DNA of 64,000 nucleotides from JACKAQ01 sp965227145 (GTDB lineage Bacteria > Calditrichota > Calditrichia > RBG-13-44-9 > J075): contig OZ245730.1 of the NCBI GenBank assembly GCA_965227145.1, positions 2,046,001 through 2,110,000 on the forward strand. Direction: 5' to 3'. Below, one piece after another: positions 52,125 through 62,073 of the stretch (its first letter is position 1; each line of letters opens with the position of its first letter). Under the pieces are notes generated by a model. The model did no database searches. It was not told the origin of the DNA and saw only the letters and a program-made list of their open reading frames with translations. A program made the translations under genes and the position numbers.

Positions 52125-53285
52125 CTAACCAGCCAAATCATCCGAAAAAACAGCTTGCACGGGCTCCCGCAAATTGTAACGCGAAGCCATTACTGCGCCA
52201 TACGCGCCCGCACTGCGAATGGCAATCAAATCGCCGCGCCGGGTTTCCGGGAGCGAAATATCTTTGCCGAAACTGTCGGATGATTCGCAAATCGGGCCAA
52301 CAACGTCGTATTCTTTTTCAGCCCGATCGCTGGAAATATTTTCAATTTTATGAAACGCCTGATACAGCGCCGGACGGATCAGTTCCGTCATCCCCGCATC
52401 GATAATCGCAAATTGCTTTTTGCGACCTTCTTTAATATACAGCACTCTGCTGATCAGCGAGCCGCATTGCCCGACCAGCGCCCGTCCCAATTCAAAATGC
52501 ACCGATTGGTGCGGTCGAACCGCCAGTTTTTTCTGGAAAATGCCAAAATAGCGCTCAAAATCGACAATCGGATGCTCGTCCGGGTGATAATAATCGATGC
52601 CCAAACCGCCGCCCAAATTCACATGTTCGATGCGAATATTGGCTTCATCCAGCCCGTCCTGAATTTCGTTTACCCTGTCGCAAAGCAATTCGTAGGTTGA
52701 TAAATCCGTTACCTGCGATCCGATGTGAAAATGAATCCCGACCAATTGCACGTTTTTGCACTCGGGCAACTGCGCCAGAATTGCCGGAATATCGCTGCGA
52801 TAAATCCCAAATTTATTTTCTTCTTTACCGGTGGTGATGTAATGGTGGGTGTGCGGATCGACATCAGGATTGATGCGCAAAGCGATCCGCGCAATTTTTC
52901 CGGCGCTTTTTGCCAGCTCATCAATAACCGAAATTTCCTGCGGCGATTCGCAATTGAAACAAAAAATATCCGCCGCCAATGCTGATTTTATTTCCGTATC
53001 TGATTTCCCAACTCCTGCAAAAACAATACTTTCCGGAGAAAAACCAACCGCAAGCGCTCGGGCAACTTCACCGCCACTTACGCAATCTGCACCAAATCCA
53101 TTTGCCAGTAATTCCTTTAAAATGCGCTCTTCAAAATTGGCTTTCATCGCAAAATGGATGTGAAAATTGCCCGGTTTTGCAGCATCATTCGCCGCAAAAA
53201 TGGTTCGGCGTAACAAATCCATATCGTAAAAATAAAACGGTGTATTAATCTGCTGAAATTTTGAAATCGTGTTTGCAGAAAACAT
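52125..53285 (-). CDS. lysA: Diaminopimelate decarboxylase
   Basis: The 386-residue fold-type III PLP enzyme makes L-lysine from meso-diaminopimelate. It has the FHIHFAMKANFEERIL block with the PLP Lys, DCVSGGEVARAL, VGIHFHIGSQVTDLSTYE and the HVNLGGGLGIDYYHPDE phosphate loop. The catalytic Cys region PICESSDSFGKD is also present. ATG 53285 is used because AGGA lies 6 bases upstream; an in-frame TTG at 53291 is closer than ideal. It is monocistronic by appearance. Confidence 0.95.
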   Translation of the reverse strand: MFSANTISKFQQINTPFYFYDMDLLRRTIFAANDAAKPGNFHIHFAMKANFEERILKELLANGFGADCVSGGEVARALAVGFSPESIVFAGVGKSDTEIKSALAADIFCFNCESPQEISVIDELAKSAGKIARIALRINPDVDPHTHHYITTGKEENKFGIYRSDIPAILAQLPECKNVQLVGIHFHIGSQVTDLSTYELLCDRVNEIQDGLDEANIRIEHVNLGGGLGIDYYHPDEHPIVDFERYFGIFQKKLAVRPHQSVHFELGRALVGQCGSLISRVLYIKEGRKKQFAIIDAGMTELIRPALYQAFHKIENISSDRAEKEYDVVGPICESSDSFGKDISLPETRRGDLIAIRSAGAYGAVMASRYNLREPVQAVFSDDLAG

Positions 53286-53402
53286 GCTCAATCCTGTTGT
53301 TGAATGTGATCAATCGCCGGCATTGCGGCATCAGCTGTGTAAGGGGGTAAAGTTACAACACTCAATATTAATAGTCATCCTCAAATTTCCCAAAAAGTAA
53401 TA

Positions 53403-53429
53403 CCAAAATTAGCGGATTATAATTTTTGG
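53403..53429 (-). terminator. Weak AT-rich hairpin after the heparinase-like gene
   Basis: TAATTTTTGG pairs with CCAAAATTA with one bulge, followed on the minus strand by a partial T tract. It lies just after the stop of the minus-strand gene that ends at 53441. Confidence 0.3.
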
Positions 53430-53440
53430 CATTTGAGAAA

Positions 53441-56167
53441 TTAACGAAGCAGCAACAATTTCCGGGTTTGTTGAAAATGACCGGATTCCATCCGCAGCAG
53501 GTAAACGCCGCTGGCAACCGATTTGCCGTTTTCATTTCGCCCGTTCCAAACGATGCGATGTTCGCCGGCAGGTTGGTGTGCGTCGAGCAATGTTTTTATT
53601 TCCTGACCCAACATATTGTAAATATGCAGTTTAACATTGTCTGCGTTTGGCAATTGGAACCGGATAATCGTGGATGGATTGAACGGATTTGGATAATTTG
53701 GCAACAGTGCAATTTTTGTCGGCAGCGTTTCCCCGGTGTTGCCAATGCCGGTTTGGCTGGAGTCATCGGAAAAAATCGCGGTGAAATTTGCGCGGCTGCT
53801 GTCAAAAAAAATGGTCAGATATGGGGGCTGATAATCCCAGTCCGTGATGTTTTCGCCAGTAACGGAAAGCGGCAAAAATATGCTGTTCACCCGCAACGCA
53901 TTTGCAGATCCGCCGGGATTGAGGATAGTTGCAAATAACGTATCGCCGTAAAATTCGGCGAAAACGCCGGTTGTATCGATGCTCGAAATCAGCGTGTCCG
54001 CGCTGCCATTTACGCGTTCGGAAATCACCTGTTTTCCGTCCAAAAACAGCACGGAAAAATCCGTTGGATCTGTTGGGTTTTCGCGAATAAACAGCAGCCG
54101 TCCGTCGGTTGCCAATTGAACGAAATTTCCGGTAAGCTGGTCGATTGCCAGCAGTGAATCCGTTGTTCCGGCAACAATCTGATAGCGTTGCTCATTTCGA
54201 AAAACCTGCAATCCGGCGGCGTTTTGCGATGGCGGCAACAGCGTAATTTGCGGTTCGGATTCGCTTTGGTGAAACGGAACGAGTGCCGAAACAACGTTCG
54301 TTTTCGCTGCAATTTGGTGAACCCGCAATGTTGAATGATGCGCCCATTCCTGATATTTTGGGGCATGTTTGCTGCGAACGGTCTCGAATGCTGCGGCGCT
54401 GTCAGGTGTGGCAACCGTGGCTTTCAGGCGCATTTCACCGGCATTCCAGATTGCGCTATGTTGAGCAAAATCAGGATGATACGTTCCGAGACTATCATCG
54501 CCGTTGCCATGCAGTTGAAACGTGAATTTACGCGGTTCTGTGCTGTGCATTTCATCCACGATGATAAAAAAATCGCGATCCGCAAACAGCACGCTGCGCC
54601 GGATGTCGCTATTTTGGTAGCGCGTTCGCACCTCCGCAAAATCGCTATTGCGCTGCCGGATGGTATTTTCGATGAAAGCATCTACACCGTATAAAAATTG
54701 TTCGTTGCCGTTCCACTGGAGTGCGCTGTCCGGTCCGGCATCGTCCACCAAAATCAGGTTGTGTTGCGCGCTGTATTTTGTTTGATAATTGTTCGGATAA
54801 TCAAAATATCCGGGATGCAGCGCCAGCATTTCGCCGCCGGCGAAAATCATAAAATCGCCCTCATCGGCGTGATTGTGTCCGTTCGGGATAAAAAAATTGG
54901 CGGTTCGCGCCTGCCCGTTTTTTCCGGTGAGATGCATCAGCGTGGCGGTGCTGTCCCAACTGTTGCGGAAAACGACCGAACCTGCTTCCGGCAAAAACTG
55001 GGTGGGTTGCCAATTTTCCGGCACTTCGCTAAAATCGACGGCATTGGCGATGTAATCTGCCCGTAAATCGTAAATGCCGGAAAGCTTGTTGCTCAAATCC
55101 GATTTGATTGCGGCGCTCAACGGCCACGCAAAATGCTGCGGTGTGCCGGGCATGTTGCCCAACATCGCCAGCTCGGGAAAATCCGCATTGAGATAGGCGT
55201 CTTCGATGGGAATCAGCCCGCCATCTGGCAATTTCAATTTGGTAATGGTGTTCATCAGCCGGATGTAATGTTCATCGTGCCAGGGATTCCGGATGGTTCG
55301 CCCCAAAAAATCCTCGTTGAAATCGCCCAAAAATCGCTCCAGCGATGCGAACACCGGAATGGCGTACAGCATCGCGTAAGTCAAATAATAACTACCTTCT
55401 GCGAAGCCGGATTCGCTCTCCGTACTGCTCTGAAAATCCCAAAATGAGCGATCGATATTGTTCATCCCCAATGCCGCCCAGTTTGCCGGTTGTCGGGTGG
55501 AATCCGCCGATTCAACATGATTGAAAACGATGGCGCCCATCGTGAGCGCCGCGCTGTAAATGATTCGCAAATTGGCAAAATAGGCAAACTGGTTAAATTG
55601 CGGATTGCTGGCTTGCGCGTACAATTTCGAAATGTATTCGTGAATGCGGTTTGCGCCGTTGTTCCAAAGTGTATCCAATGGAATATTGCAACCTGCGAGC
55701 ATGTCGTAAGCCTGGCAATACGAGATTATTTCACGGGCGCGATAGTGCCACTGGTCATATTGGGTATAGCTGCTAACGGAAATATCTGCGGTTTCGAACC
55801 CCTGAAACACCAAATTTTTGAGGGTTTCGCGTTCAGTTTCTGTCAATTTTACCAGTGATCCGTTTTCCGGTTTTCGATTGATGGCGTACACAAACGCGGC
55901 GTTTTTGGTGATTTTTGCAATCGCTTCGCGATTTGCCGGTGATTGCGAGAGGGTTTGATAAAGTCCTGTAAATAATTGAAAATGCAGCGGGTTAGCTTCG
56001 ATTCGCGAAACAATAATGGATGTATCGGCTGCCGAAAAAATGGTTCGGGGATAATGCGTTACTTCCGCATGCCACGTTCCGGTAGGCGTTTGGGCAAATG
56101 CCGTAAATCCCGCCATTGCCCAAAAGAACAACATTTTTAATCCTGAAATTCGAAAATACATCGTCAT
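53441..56167 (-). CDS. Heparinase II/III-like secreted polysaccharide lyase with C-terminal sorting domain
   Basis: The 908-residue protein has a signal peptide (LKMLFFWAMAGFTAFAQT), an alpha/alpha-barrel half to about residue 400, and a C-terminal beta half. The region FIPNGHNHADEGDFMIFAGGE matches the heparinase II/III and alginate-lyase central segment with His for catalysis. A final 80-residue domain starts PNYPNPFNPSTIIRFQLP and ends SGVYLLRMESG then KLLLLR. That is a FlgD-like/T9SS-type sorting signal common in Bacteroidetes and Calditrichota. It is presumed to act outside the cell on uronic-acid polysaccharides. Neighbours do not indicate a utilisation locus. Confidence 0.8.
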   Translation of the reverse strand: MTMYFRISGLKMLFFWAMAGFTAFAQTPTGTWHAEVTHYPRTIFSAADTSIIVSRIEANPLHFQLFTGLYQTLSQSPANREAIAKITKNAAFVYAINRKPENGSLVKLTETERETLKNLVFQGFETADISVSSYTQYDQWHYRAREIISYCQAYDMLAGCNIPLDTLWNNGANRIHEYISKLYAQASNPQFNQFAYFANLRIIYSAALTMGAIVFNHVESADSTRQPANWAALGMNNIDRSFWDFQSSTESESGFAEGSYYLTYAMLYAIPVFASLERFLGDFNEDFLGRTIRNPWHDEHYIRLMNTITKLKLPDGGLIPIEDAYLNADFPELAMLGNMPGTPQHFAWPLSAAIKSDLSNKLSGIYDLRADYIANAVDFSEVPENWQPTQFLPEAGSVVFRNSWDSTATLMHLTGKNGQARTANFFIPNGHNHADEGDFMIFAGGEMLALHPGYFDYPNNYQTKYSAQHNLILVDDAGPDSALQWNGNEQFLYGVDAFIENTIRQRNSDFAEVRTRYQNSDIRRSVLFADRDFFIIVDEMHSTEPRKFTFQLHGNGDDSLGTYHPDFAQHSAIWNAGEMRLKATVATPDSAAAFETVRSKHAPKYQEWAHHSTLRVHQIAAKTNVVSALVPFHQSESEPQITLLPPSQNAAGLQVFRNEQRYQIVAGTTDSLLAIDQLTGNFVQLATDGRLLFIRENPTDPTDFSVLFLDGKQVISERVNGSADTLISSIDTTGVFAEFYGDTLFATILNPGGSANALRVNSIFLPLSVTGENITDWDYQPPYLTIFFDSSRANFTAIFSDDSSQTGIGNTGETLPTKIALLPNYPNPFNPSTIIRFQLPNADNVKLHIYNMLGQEIKTLLDAHQPAGEHRIVWNGRNENGKSVASGVYLLRMESGHFQQTRKLLLLR

Positions 56168-56345
56168 TTTTCCGCGGTTAATTTAAATAAAATGGCTCCG
56201 TGGCGGCGATAACCGTTGACAGGAAACACATCTGGTTTCCGGAAAACATTAACAAGTATCGGTTAGGAATCTGTTGACTGAAGGTATTGGGGGAAGGGGA
56301 GGAGTAATGCCGATAAAACGGAGATGTTAACTATCGATTAAACAA

Positions 56346-57071
56346 TCATTTATCGCCTTGATAAATAGTGGCAATGCCAAATGTTAGCGGTGCCGTTTTT
56401 ACATCGCGAAATCCGGCATCGCGCATCAACTTGCAAAAATCTTCGCCATACGGGAACGATTCAACCGTATCGTTGAGGTAGCGATATGCAAACGAATCAC
56501 CGGAAATCAGCCCGCCGATTCGCGGTAAAATATTGCGAAAATAGAACAAATACAGCCCGCGCATCAGCGCATTTTTGGGGAGAGAAAATTCCAGAATGAG
56601 CGCACGGCCGTTTTTTTTCAGCACGCGGTGCATTTCGCTGAGCGCTTTCGGAACATCGATTACATTGCGAATGCCAAAAGAAATTGTGGCGGCATCGAAT
56701 TGATTATCTGAAAAAGGGATGGCTACGGCGTTTCCGGTTTTGAGCGAAAACCGGTCGCTGATGCCCGCTTTTTCCAATTTCGGGCGACCGAATTCGAGCA
56801 TTTTTTCCGCCATGTCAATACCGATTCCCGATTTCACCGCTGCGTTCGCCTGTTGCATAAAAATAATCAAATCGCCGGTGCCGGTGGCAACATCCAGCAC
56901 ATGCAATTCCGGCTGATCCGGCAAATGCCGGGCTACTTTTTTGCGCCAAACCACATCCTGGCCGAGGGATAGCATGCGATTCAATAAATCGTATCGATGG
57001 GCGATACGGTCAAACATTTTCCAAACTTCTTTACGGGAATGGTTTTTGGTTGTTGTTGCGGGCTCTGTCAT
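56346..57071 (-). CDS. ubiE: Demethylmenaquinone/ubiquinone methyltransferase
   Basis: The 241-residue SAM-dependent enzyme performs the C-methylation step of menaquinone (and in other species ubiquinone) synthesis. The diagnostic N-terminus VWKMFDRIAHRYDLLNRMLSLG is present, followed by AdoMet motif LDVATGTGDLIIF and ISFGIRNVIDVPKALSEMHRVLK. Length is typical. In an FCB-type anaerobe or facultative organism the product is probably menaquinone, so menG would be the equivalent name. Confidence 0.95.
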   Translation of the reverse strand: MTEPATTTKNHSRKEVWKMFDRIAHRYDLLNRMLSLGQDVVWRKKVARHLPDQPELHVLDVATGTGDLIIFMQQANAAVKSGIGIDMAEKMLEFGRPKLEKAGISDRFSLKTGNAVAIPFSDNQFDAATISFGIRNVIDVPKALSEMHRVLKKNGRALILEFSLPKNALMRGLYLFYFRNILPRIGGLISGDSFAYRYLNDTVESFPYGEDFCKLMRDAGFRDVKTAPLTFGIATIYQGDK

Positions 57072-57201
57072 ATCAAAATAAGTTTAGTTCAATAATTACA
57101 ATTGTTTACGATAATAAATCCGGTTTCAAATCCGGCTAATGGCAACAAATATAGGGCGATATTTATTGATCGCCAACCCATTTCAAAGTTTTTATCGCGG
57201 A

Positions 57202-58161
57202 TCAGGGATTCCAGTCACCGCCCGGCCCGCCGAACGCACCCTGATCATTTCGCGTCAGATCAACATCGTTGAATGCCGGATCGGGATTGCCGGCATTCTG
57301 GCAGGGCGAACCGGCGCTGATGTGCAAATTTCCTTCATTGATGAAAGCGGGGTTTAATGCAAGATCGGTAAAATTGTACTGGATGATTGCCAAACCGGAA
57401 TCTGGTCGGGCAAAATATATCGTTTTTAATCCCTGCGGTGCATCATTTTGATAAAAAATATTGTTCTGAATGTCCACTGCAACCGGGTTGAACAGCACCA
57501 ACCCGCCGCCGAGGTTGTCAGAATAATTTTTGTAAAACGTATTGTTGTGAATGGTGGCTTGCGATGCCATCACAAACATGCCGCCGCCATAAATGAGGCT
57601 TTGATTTTGGTAAAAAATGCAATTTTTGACGGTGATAATTGCGCCGTTCAGCGCGGCGATTGCGCCGCCGGTGTAGCCGTTATTTCCGGTGAAAACCGAA
57701 TTTCGGATATCTGCAGTTGAATTACGTACTTCCAGAATACCGTTTCCGGTTGAATCGAGCTGCGCATCGCTACTGCCGCCGGAAATTTCGCAGAATATCA
57801 GCGATGACGAACCGGTTGCGTTTACAATATGAATGCCGCGCCAGTGGACGTCCGCAGCCGTAAACCGGATTGGCTCGCGATCCGTGCCGATGGCGTCCAA
57901 TTGCCCGTTCACCGTCAATCGGAATCCCTCTTTAAACTGGATCAGCGTTCCCGGTTCGATGCTGAGGGTTTGATTGGCAGGCACTTGCACATCGCCGGTA
58001 ACAATGATCGGGGAATCATCCTGTCCCCAAATTCCGCTCACGATACCGGAAACTTCGGTGGGTGTTTTCGGTGGAATCAGCGGCCCTGACGAACGATCCG
58101 CACAGGAAAAAAATATACTGGAAAAGACGATCGATACGGCGAGGTAAATAACTGTTTTCAT
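57202..58161 (-). CDS. Parallel beta-helix lipoprotein
   Basis: The 319-residue product begins with a lipoprotein signal (IFFSC lipobox near residue 21), then a Pro/Thr linker. A right-handed parallel beta-helix with regular short repeats follows (GILEVRNSTADIRNSVFTGN, GYTGGAIAALNGAIITVKNC, GGGMFVMASQATIHNNTFYK, GGGLVLFNPVAVDIQNNIFY). Asn and Ser ladders and Phe/Ile inward positions repeat roughly every 23 residues. It is a likely surface or periplasmic carbohydrate-interacting protein. ATG 58161 follows AGG; longer readings are leader. The end is rich in Asp and Gly. Confidence 0.8.
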   Translation of the reverse strand: MKTVIYLAVSIVFSSIFFSCADRSSGPLIPPKTPTEVSGIVSGIWGQDDSPIIVTGDVQVPANQTLSIEPGTLIQFKEGFRLTVNGQLDAIGTDREPIRFTAADVHWRGIHIVNATGSSSLIFCEISGGSSDAQLDSTGNGILEVRNSTADIRNSVFTGNNGYTGGAIAALNGAIITVKNCIFYQNQSLIYGGGMFVMASQATIHNNTFYKNYSDNLGGGLVLFNPVAVDIQNNIFYQNDAPQGLKTIYFARPDSGLAIIQYNFTDLALNPAFINEGNLHISAGSPCQNAGNPDPAFNDVDLTRNDQGAFGGPGGDWNP

Positions 58162-58360
58162 TTTGTTTACCTTTTTTTTGAGAGAGAGTTTCTGATAAAA
58201 AATAACCGGATCGATTGCTGAAAAACAAGTGCTTTTTAATTTGTCGGCAATATCCGCCAAAGTAGAAAATGGTTGTAAAAATCCTGTCTGCATTGCAAAT
58301 TATTGATCGTTTAAATGAAAATCTGTATCTTAATAAAAAACAGTCACAAACGAAAAATTT

Positions 58361-59149
58361 ATGAAAATTGCAAATAGCAAATTGATCAACAAAATTATTC
58401 TGTTTACGATTCTGGCGTTAGTGTTTGTGGGTGCGGAAACCAACACTGTTCGCAATTATTCATACCGTGTTGTGAATGTTTATCCGCACGATATCAGCGC
58501 ATTTACGCAAGGTCTGGTGTTTGCGGATGGATTTTTATACGAAGGCACCGGGATGAACGGCGAATCCGGTTTGCGAAAAGTGAATATCGAAAACGGGCAA
58601 GTGCTGGAATCGCATTTGTTAGATGAAAAATATTTTGGCGAAGGCGTTACCATTTTTGAAGACCGGATTATCCAGCTCACCTGGAAATCGAAAACCGGTT
58701 TTGCCTACGACCGGGAATCTTTCGGGTTAATCGAAGAATTTTATTACCCGACCGAAGGTTGGGGACTTACCACCGACGGCGAACGGCTGATTATGAGCGA
58801 CGGCACGGCCAAAATTTATTTTCTCGATCCATTTACATTTGTGGAAACCAGTTTTGTCGAAGTGTCGGAAAATGGCAAACCGTTTTTGGGGCAGCTAAAC
58901 GAGCTTGAATTTATCGATGGCGAAATTTTTGCAAATGTGTGGCCGACAAACCAGGTTTTGCGAATCAGCCCGATGACCGGTAAAATATTGGGAAAAATAG
59001 ACTTAACCGGTCTGTTGAATCCGGGCGACCAGCACCCGAATATCGATGTTTTAAACGGCATCGCATACGATCACGAAAACAACCGCCTGTTTGTGACCGG
59101 CAAACGATGGCCAAAATTATTCGAAATTCAATTGATACCGTTGAACTAA
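58361..59149 (+). CDS. Glutaminyl-peptide cyclotransferase (plant-type QC)
   Basis: The 262-residue protein has a signal peptide (LINKIILFTILALVFVGAET) and a five-bladed-propeller QC domain: VVNVYPHDISAFTQGLVFADG, EGVTIFEDRIIQLTW, GTAKIYFLDPFT, LNELEFIDGEIFANVWPTN and VLNGIAYDHENNRLFVTGK. The enzyme converts N-terminal Gln of exported proteins to pyroglutamate. It is followed after 52 bases by the S9 peptidase and may share its transcript. Confidence 0.92.
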   Translation: MKIANSKLINKIILFTILALVFVGAETNTVRNYSYRVVNVYPHDISAFTQGLVFADGFLYEGTGMNGESGLRKVNIENGQVLESHLLDEKYFGEGVTIFEDRIIQLTWKSKTGFAYDRESFGLIEEFYYPTEGWGLTTDGERLIMSDGTAKIYFLDPFTFVETSFVEVSENGKPFLGQLNELEFIDGEIFANVWPTNQVLRISPMTGKILGKIDLTGLLNPGDQHPNIDVLNGIAYDHENNRLFVTGKRWPKLFEIQLIPLN

Positions 59150-59201
59150 TTTTTTTTAACTGCCAACCTAAATTGCAATACAAACAATCCGGGGTAGAAA
59201 A

Positions 59202-62042
59202 ATGAAATGGTTGTCAACCGTAATTCTGGTGATTTCTGTTAGCTGTGTAACGCTTTTCGGGCAAAAAAAAGTGCTCGATCACGATGCGTACGACATCTGG
59301 AATCAGATCAAAGAAAAAGATATTTCTCCCAATGGAAAATGGGTGATGTACGTAACCGGACCGGAAGACGGTGATAATGAACTGCATATTCGCAATGTGG
59401 AAGATGATACGTATTACAGTGCTTTACGAGCATCCGGTGCTGAATTCAGCTATAATTCCCGCTTTGCGATTGCCAAAATCAGCCCTGCCAAAGAAACCGT
59501 GAAAGCTGCCAAAAAAGCGAAGAAAAAGAAGGATGAAATGCCCAAAGATTCTTTGCTGATTGTGGATTTGTCGGACGGCAGCAAAACGGTAATCAACGAT
59601 GTGAAATCGTGGCGATTGCCCGAAAAAAACGGACAGTGGCTGGCCTATTTATTGGAAGAAATGCCGGAGCCGAAAGACACAACTGCTGCAGATTCGGCAA
59701 AACCCGAGCCGAAAAAAGAGAAAAAAAAGGAACCCAAAACCGACGGAAAAAAAGATAAAAAGAAAAAATCCGACGGCAATGTTTTGGCGTTGCGCAAACT
59801 GGAAGACGGCAGCGAGTGGCGATACGAACACGTTACCGATTACACTATCGCGAAAACCGGCGTAACGCTGGCATTTGCAACTTCCAGCAAAGATAGCAGC
59901 GCGGATGGCATGTTTGTCGTCCTGACCGCCAGCGGCGAACGGATTCCGGTGCAAACCGGCCCCGGCGATTACAAACAGATTGTGCTGGATGAATCCGGTG
60001 AGCAGCTCGGATTTTTGTCGAATCGAGATGATTATTCCGCCGATCAGCCGGCATATGCGTTGTATTACTGGTCGTTTGACGGCGATAAGCCGCGCAATTT
60101 GGCGGCATCCGGAAACGCTGCGTTTCCGGAAAACTGGTGGATCAGCGAATACGGAAAATTATCTTTTTCCAAAAATGGCAAACGATTGTTTTTCGGTACT
60201 GCGCCAAAACCGGCACCGGAGCCGGAGGAAAAAACACCCGAAGATGAAGATGTGAACGTCGATATCTGGCATTGGCAAGATCCGGAATTGATGACGGTTC
60301 AATTGGCAAATGTGGAAAAAGATCGCAAAAAAAGCTATTTGGCGATGGCGGATATCGATAAAAAACGGGTTGTCCAATTGGCAACCGAATCGCTACCCGA
60401 TATCGAAATTGCTGCAGAAGGCGATGCCGATGTGGCGATCGGTCGCACAAATGTGGCCTATCAACTGGAAATTTCGTGGGTTTATCCGGAATATTACGAC
60501 GTCTATTGGCTCGATCTCAAAAAAAATACGCGTCAACTGGTTGCGGAAAAATTGCAATCTGAAGCGCAGATTTCACCGTCAGGAAATTATTTGTTTTGGT
60601 GGAATCGCGCCGATTCCAGTTGGCAGGTTTATGATGTTAAACGCAAACAAATCAACGATTTAACGAAACAAATCCCACAGGCATTTTATAACGAAAAACA
60701 CGATTGGCCGTATCTGCCGGATAGCTACGGATTCGCCGGCTGGACAGAGGATGACCGCCAATTTTTAATTTACGATCAATTTGATATCTGGGCGTGCGAT
60801 CCTGCCGGTAAAAATCCGCCGGTTAACGTAACCGATGGCATCGGGCGTCAGCGCGATTTGCGATTGCGATATGTCAAACTGGATCGCGATGCGCAATTTA
60901 TTTCTGCTGACATGCCGATGCTGCTTTCCGCATTTAATCAGACGGATAAATCCGAAGGGTTTTTCAGGGATACCGTCAAAGGCGCATCTGCGCCGATCGA
61001 ATTGGTGATGATGCCCAAAAATTTTCCCCGCCCCGTGAAAGCCAAACTCGACGAGCAAATGTTGTTTACCCGCGAAAGTTTTCAGGAATTCCCCGATGTG
61101 TGGGTCAGCAACGCCAATTTTTCGAATATGAAACAGGTTAGCGATGTCAATCCGCAGCAATCGGAATACAACTGGGGCACAATTGAGCTGATCAACTGGC
61201 GTTCACTCGATGGCGAATTGCTGGACGGGCTGCTCATCAAACCGGAGGATTTCGACAGCAGCAAAAAATACCCGATGCTGGTGTATTTCTACGAAAAAGG
61301 ATCGGACAATCTAAACCGTCACGTTGCGCCGGCGCCACATCGATCGATCATCAATTTTACATTTTATGCCAGCCGCGGCTATGTCATTTTTGTGCCGGAT
61401 ATTCCATATGAAACCGGATATCCCGGCGAAAGCGCGGTTGAAGCCGTGCTGCCCGGCGTCACGCATCTCATCGAACAGGGCTTTGTGGACGCGGAAAATA
61501 TCGGCGTTCAGGGGCATAGTTGGGGTGGTTACCAAATTGCCTATCTGGTTACCCGAACCAATATTTTTAAAGCGGCGGAAGCGGGTGCGCCGGTTTCGAA
61601 TATGTTTAGCGCATACGGTGGCATTCGCTGGCAAACCGGACTCAGCCGGATGTTCCAGTATGAACACACCCAAAGCCGCATTGGCGGCACAATTTGGGAT
61701 TATCCGTTACGATACATCGAAAATTCACCGATTTTCTGGGTGGATAAAATTCAAACGCCATTGCTGATCATGCACAACGATCACGACGGGCATGTGCCGT
61801 GGTATCAGGGCATTGAGTTGTTTGTGGCGTTGCGGCGGCTTGGCAAACCGGCGTGGTTGATCAACTATAACGATGAACCGCATTGGCCGGTGAAATATCA
61901 CAAAAAACGTGATTGGCAAATTCGTCTGCAACAATATTTTGATCACTTTTTGAAAGGTGCGCCGGCACCGGAATGGCTGGAAAACGGCGTTCCGGCATTG
62001 GAAAAAGGGCGCAATTTGGGGTTGGAGCCGGTAAAAAAGTAA
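59202..62042 (+). CDS. Secreted S9 family prolyl oligopeptidase-like peptidase
   Basis: The 946-residue protein has a signal peptide ending LFGQ, an N-terminal beta-propeller to about residue 600 and a C-terminal alpha/beta-hydrolase domain. The catalytic triad is visible: Ser773 in GHSWGGYQIAYL, Asp862 in NDHDGHVPW and His894 in DEPHWP. A Lys-rich charged insertion lies near residues 165-190 (KKEKKKEPKTDGKKDKKKK). Exported S9 peptidases in this part of the tree usually degrade or process peptides in the periplasm or outside. The proximity to glutaminyl cyclotransferase suggests peptide processing, by inference. Confidence 0.9.
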   Translation: MKWLSTVILVISVSCVTLFGQKKVLDHDAYDIWNQIKEKDISPNGKWVMYVTGPEDGDNELHIRNVEDDTYYSALRASGAEFSYNSRFAIAKISPAKETVKAAKKAKKKKDEMPKDSLLIVDLSDGSKTVINDVKSWRLPEKNGQWLAYLLEEMPEPKDTTAADSAKPEPKKEKKKEPKTDGKKDKKKKSDGNVLALRKLEDGSEWRYEHVTDYTIAKTGVTLAFATSSKDSSADGMFVVLTASGERIPVQTGPGDYKQIVLDESGEQLGFLSNRDDYSADQPAYALYYWSFDGDKPRNLAASGNAAFPENWWISEYGKLSFSKNGKRLFFGTAPKPAPEPEEKTPEDEDVNVDIWHWQDPELMTVQLANVEKDRKKSYLAMADIDKKRVVQLATESLPDIEIAAEGDADVAIGRTNVAYQLEISWVYPEYYDVYWLDLKKNTRQLVAEKLQSEAQISPSGNYLFWWNRADSSWQVYDVKRKQINDLTKQIPQAFYNEKHDWPYLPDSYGFAGWTEDDRQFLIYDQFDIWACDPAGKNPPVNVTDGIGRQRDLRLRYVKLDRDAQFISADMPMLLSAFNQTDKSEGFFRDTVKGASAPIELVMMPKNFPRPVKAKLDEQMLFTRESFQEFPDVWVSNANFSNMKQVSDVNPQQSEYNWGTIELINWRSLDGELLDGLLIKPEDFDSSKKYPMLVYFYEKGSDNLNRHVAPAPHRSIINFTFYASRGYVIFVPDIPYETGYPGESAVEAVLPGVTHLIEQGFVDAENIGVQGHSWGGYQIAYLVTRTNIFKAAEAGAPVSNMFSAYGGIRWQTGLSRMFQYEHTQSRIGGTIWDYPLRYIENSPIFWVDKIQTPLLIMHNDHDGHVPWYQGIELFVALRRLGKPAWLINYNDEPHWPVKYHKKRDWQIRLQQYFDHFLKGAPAPEWLENGVPALEKGRNLGLEPVKK

Positions 62043-62073
62043 CGCGGAATTTTGAAAAAGGATTAGAAAACGA

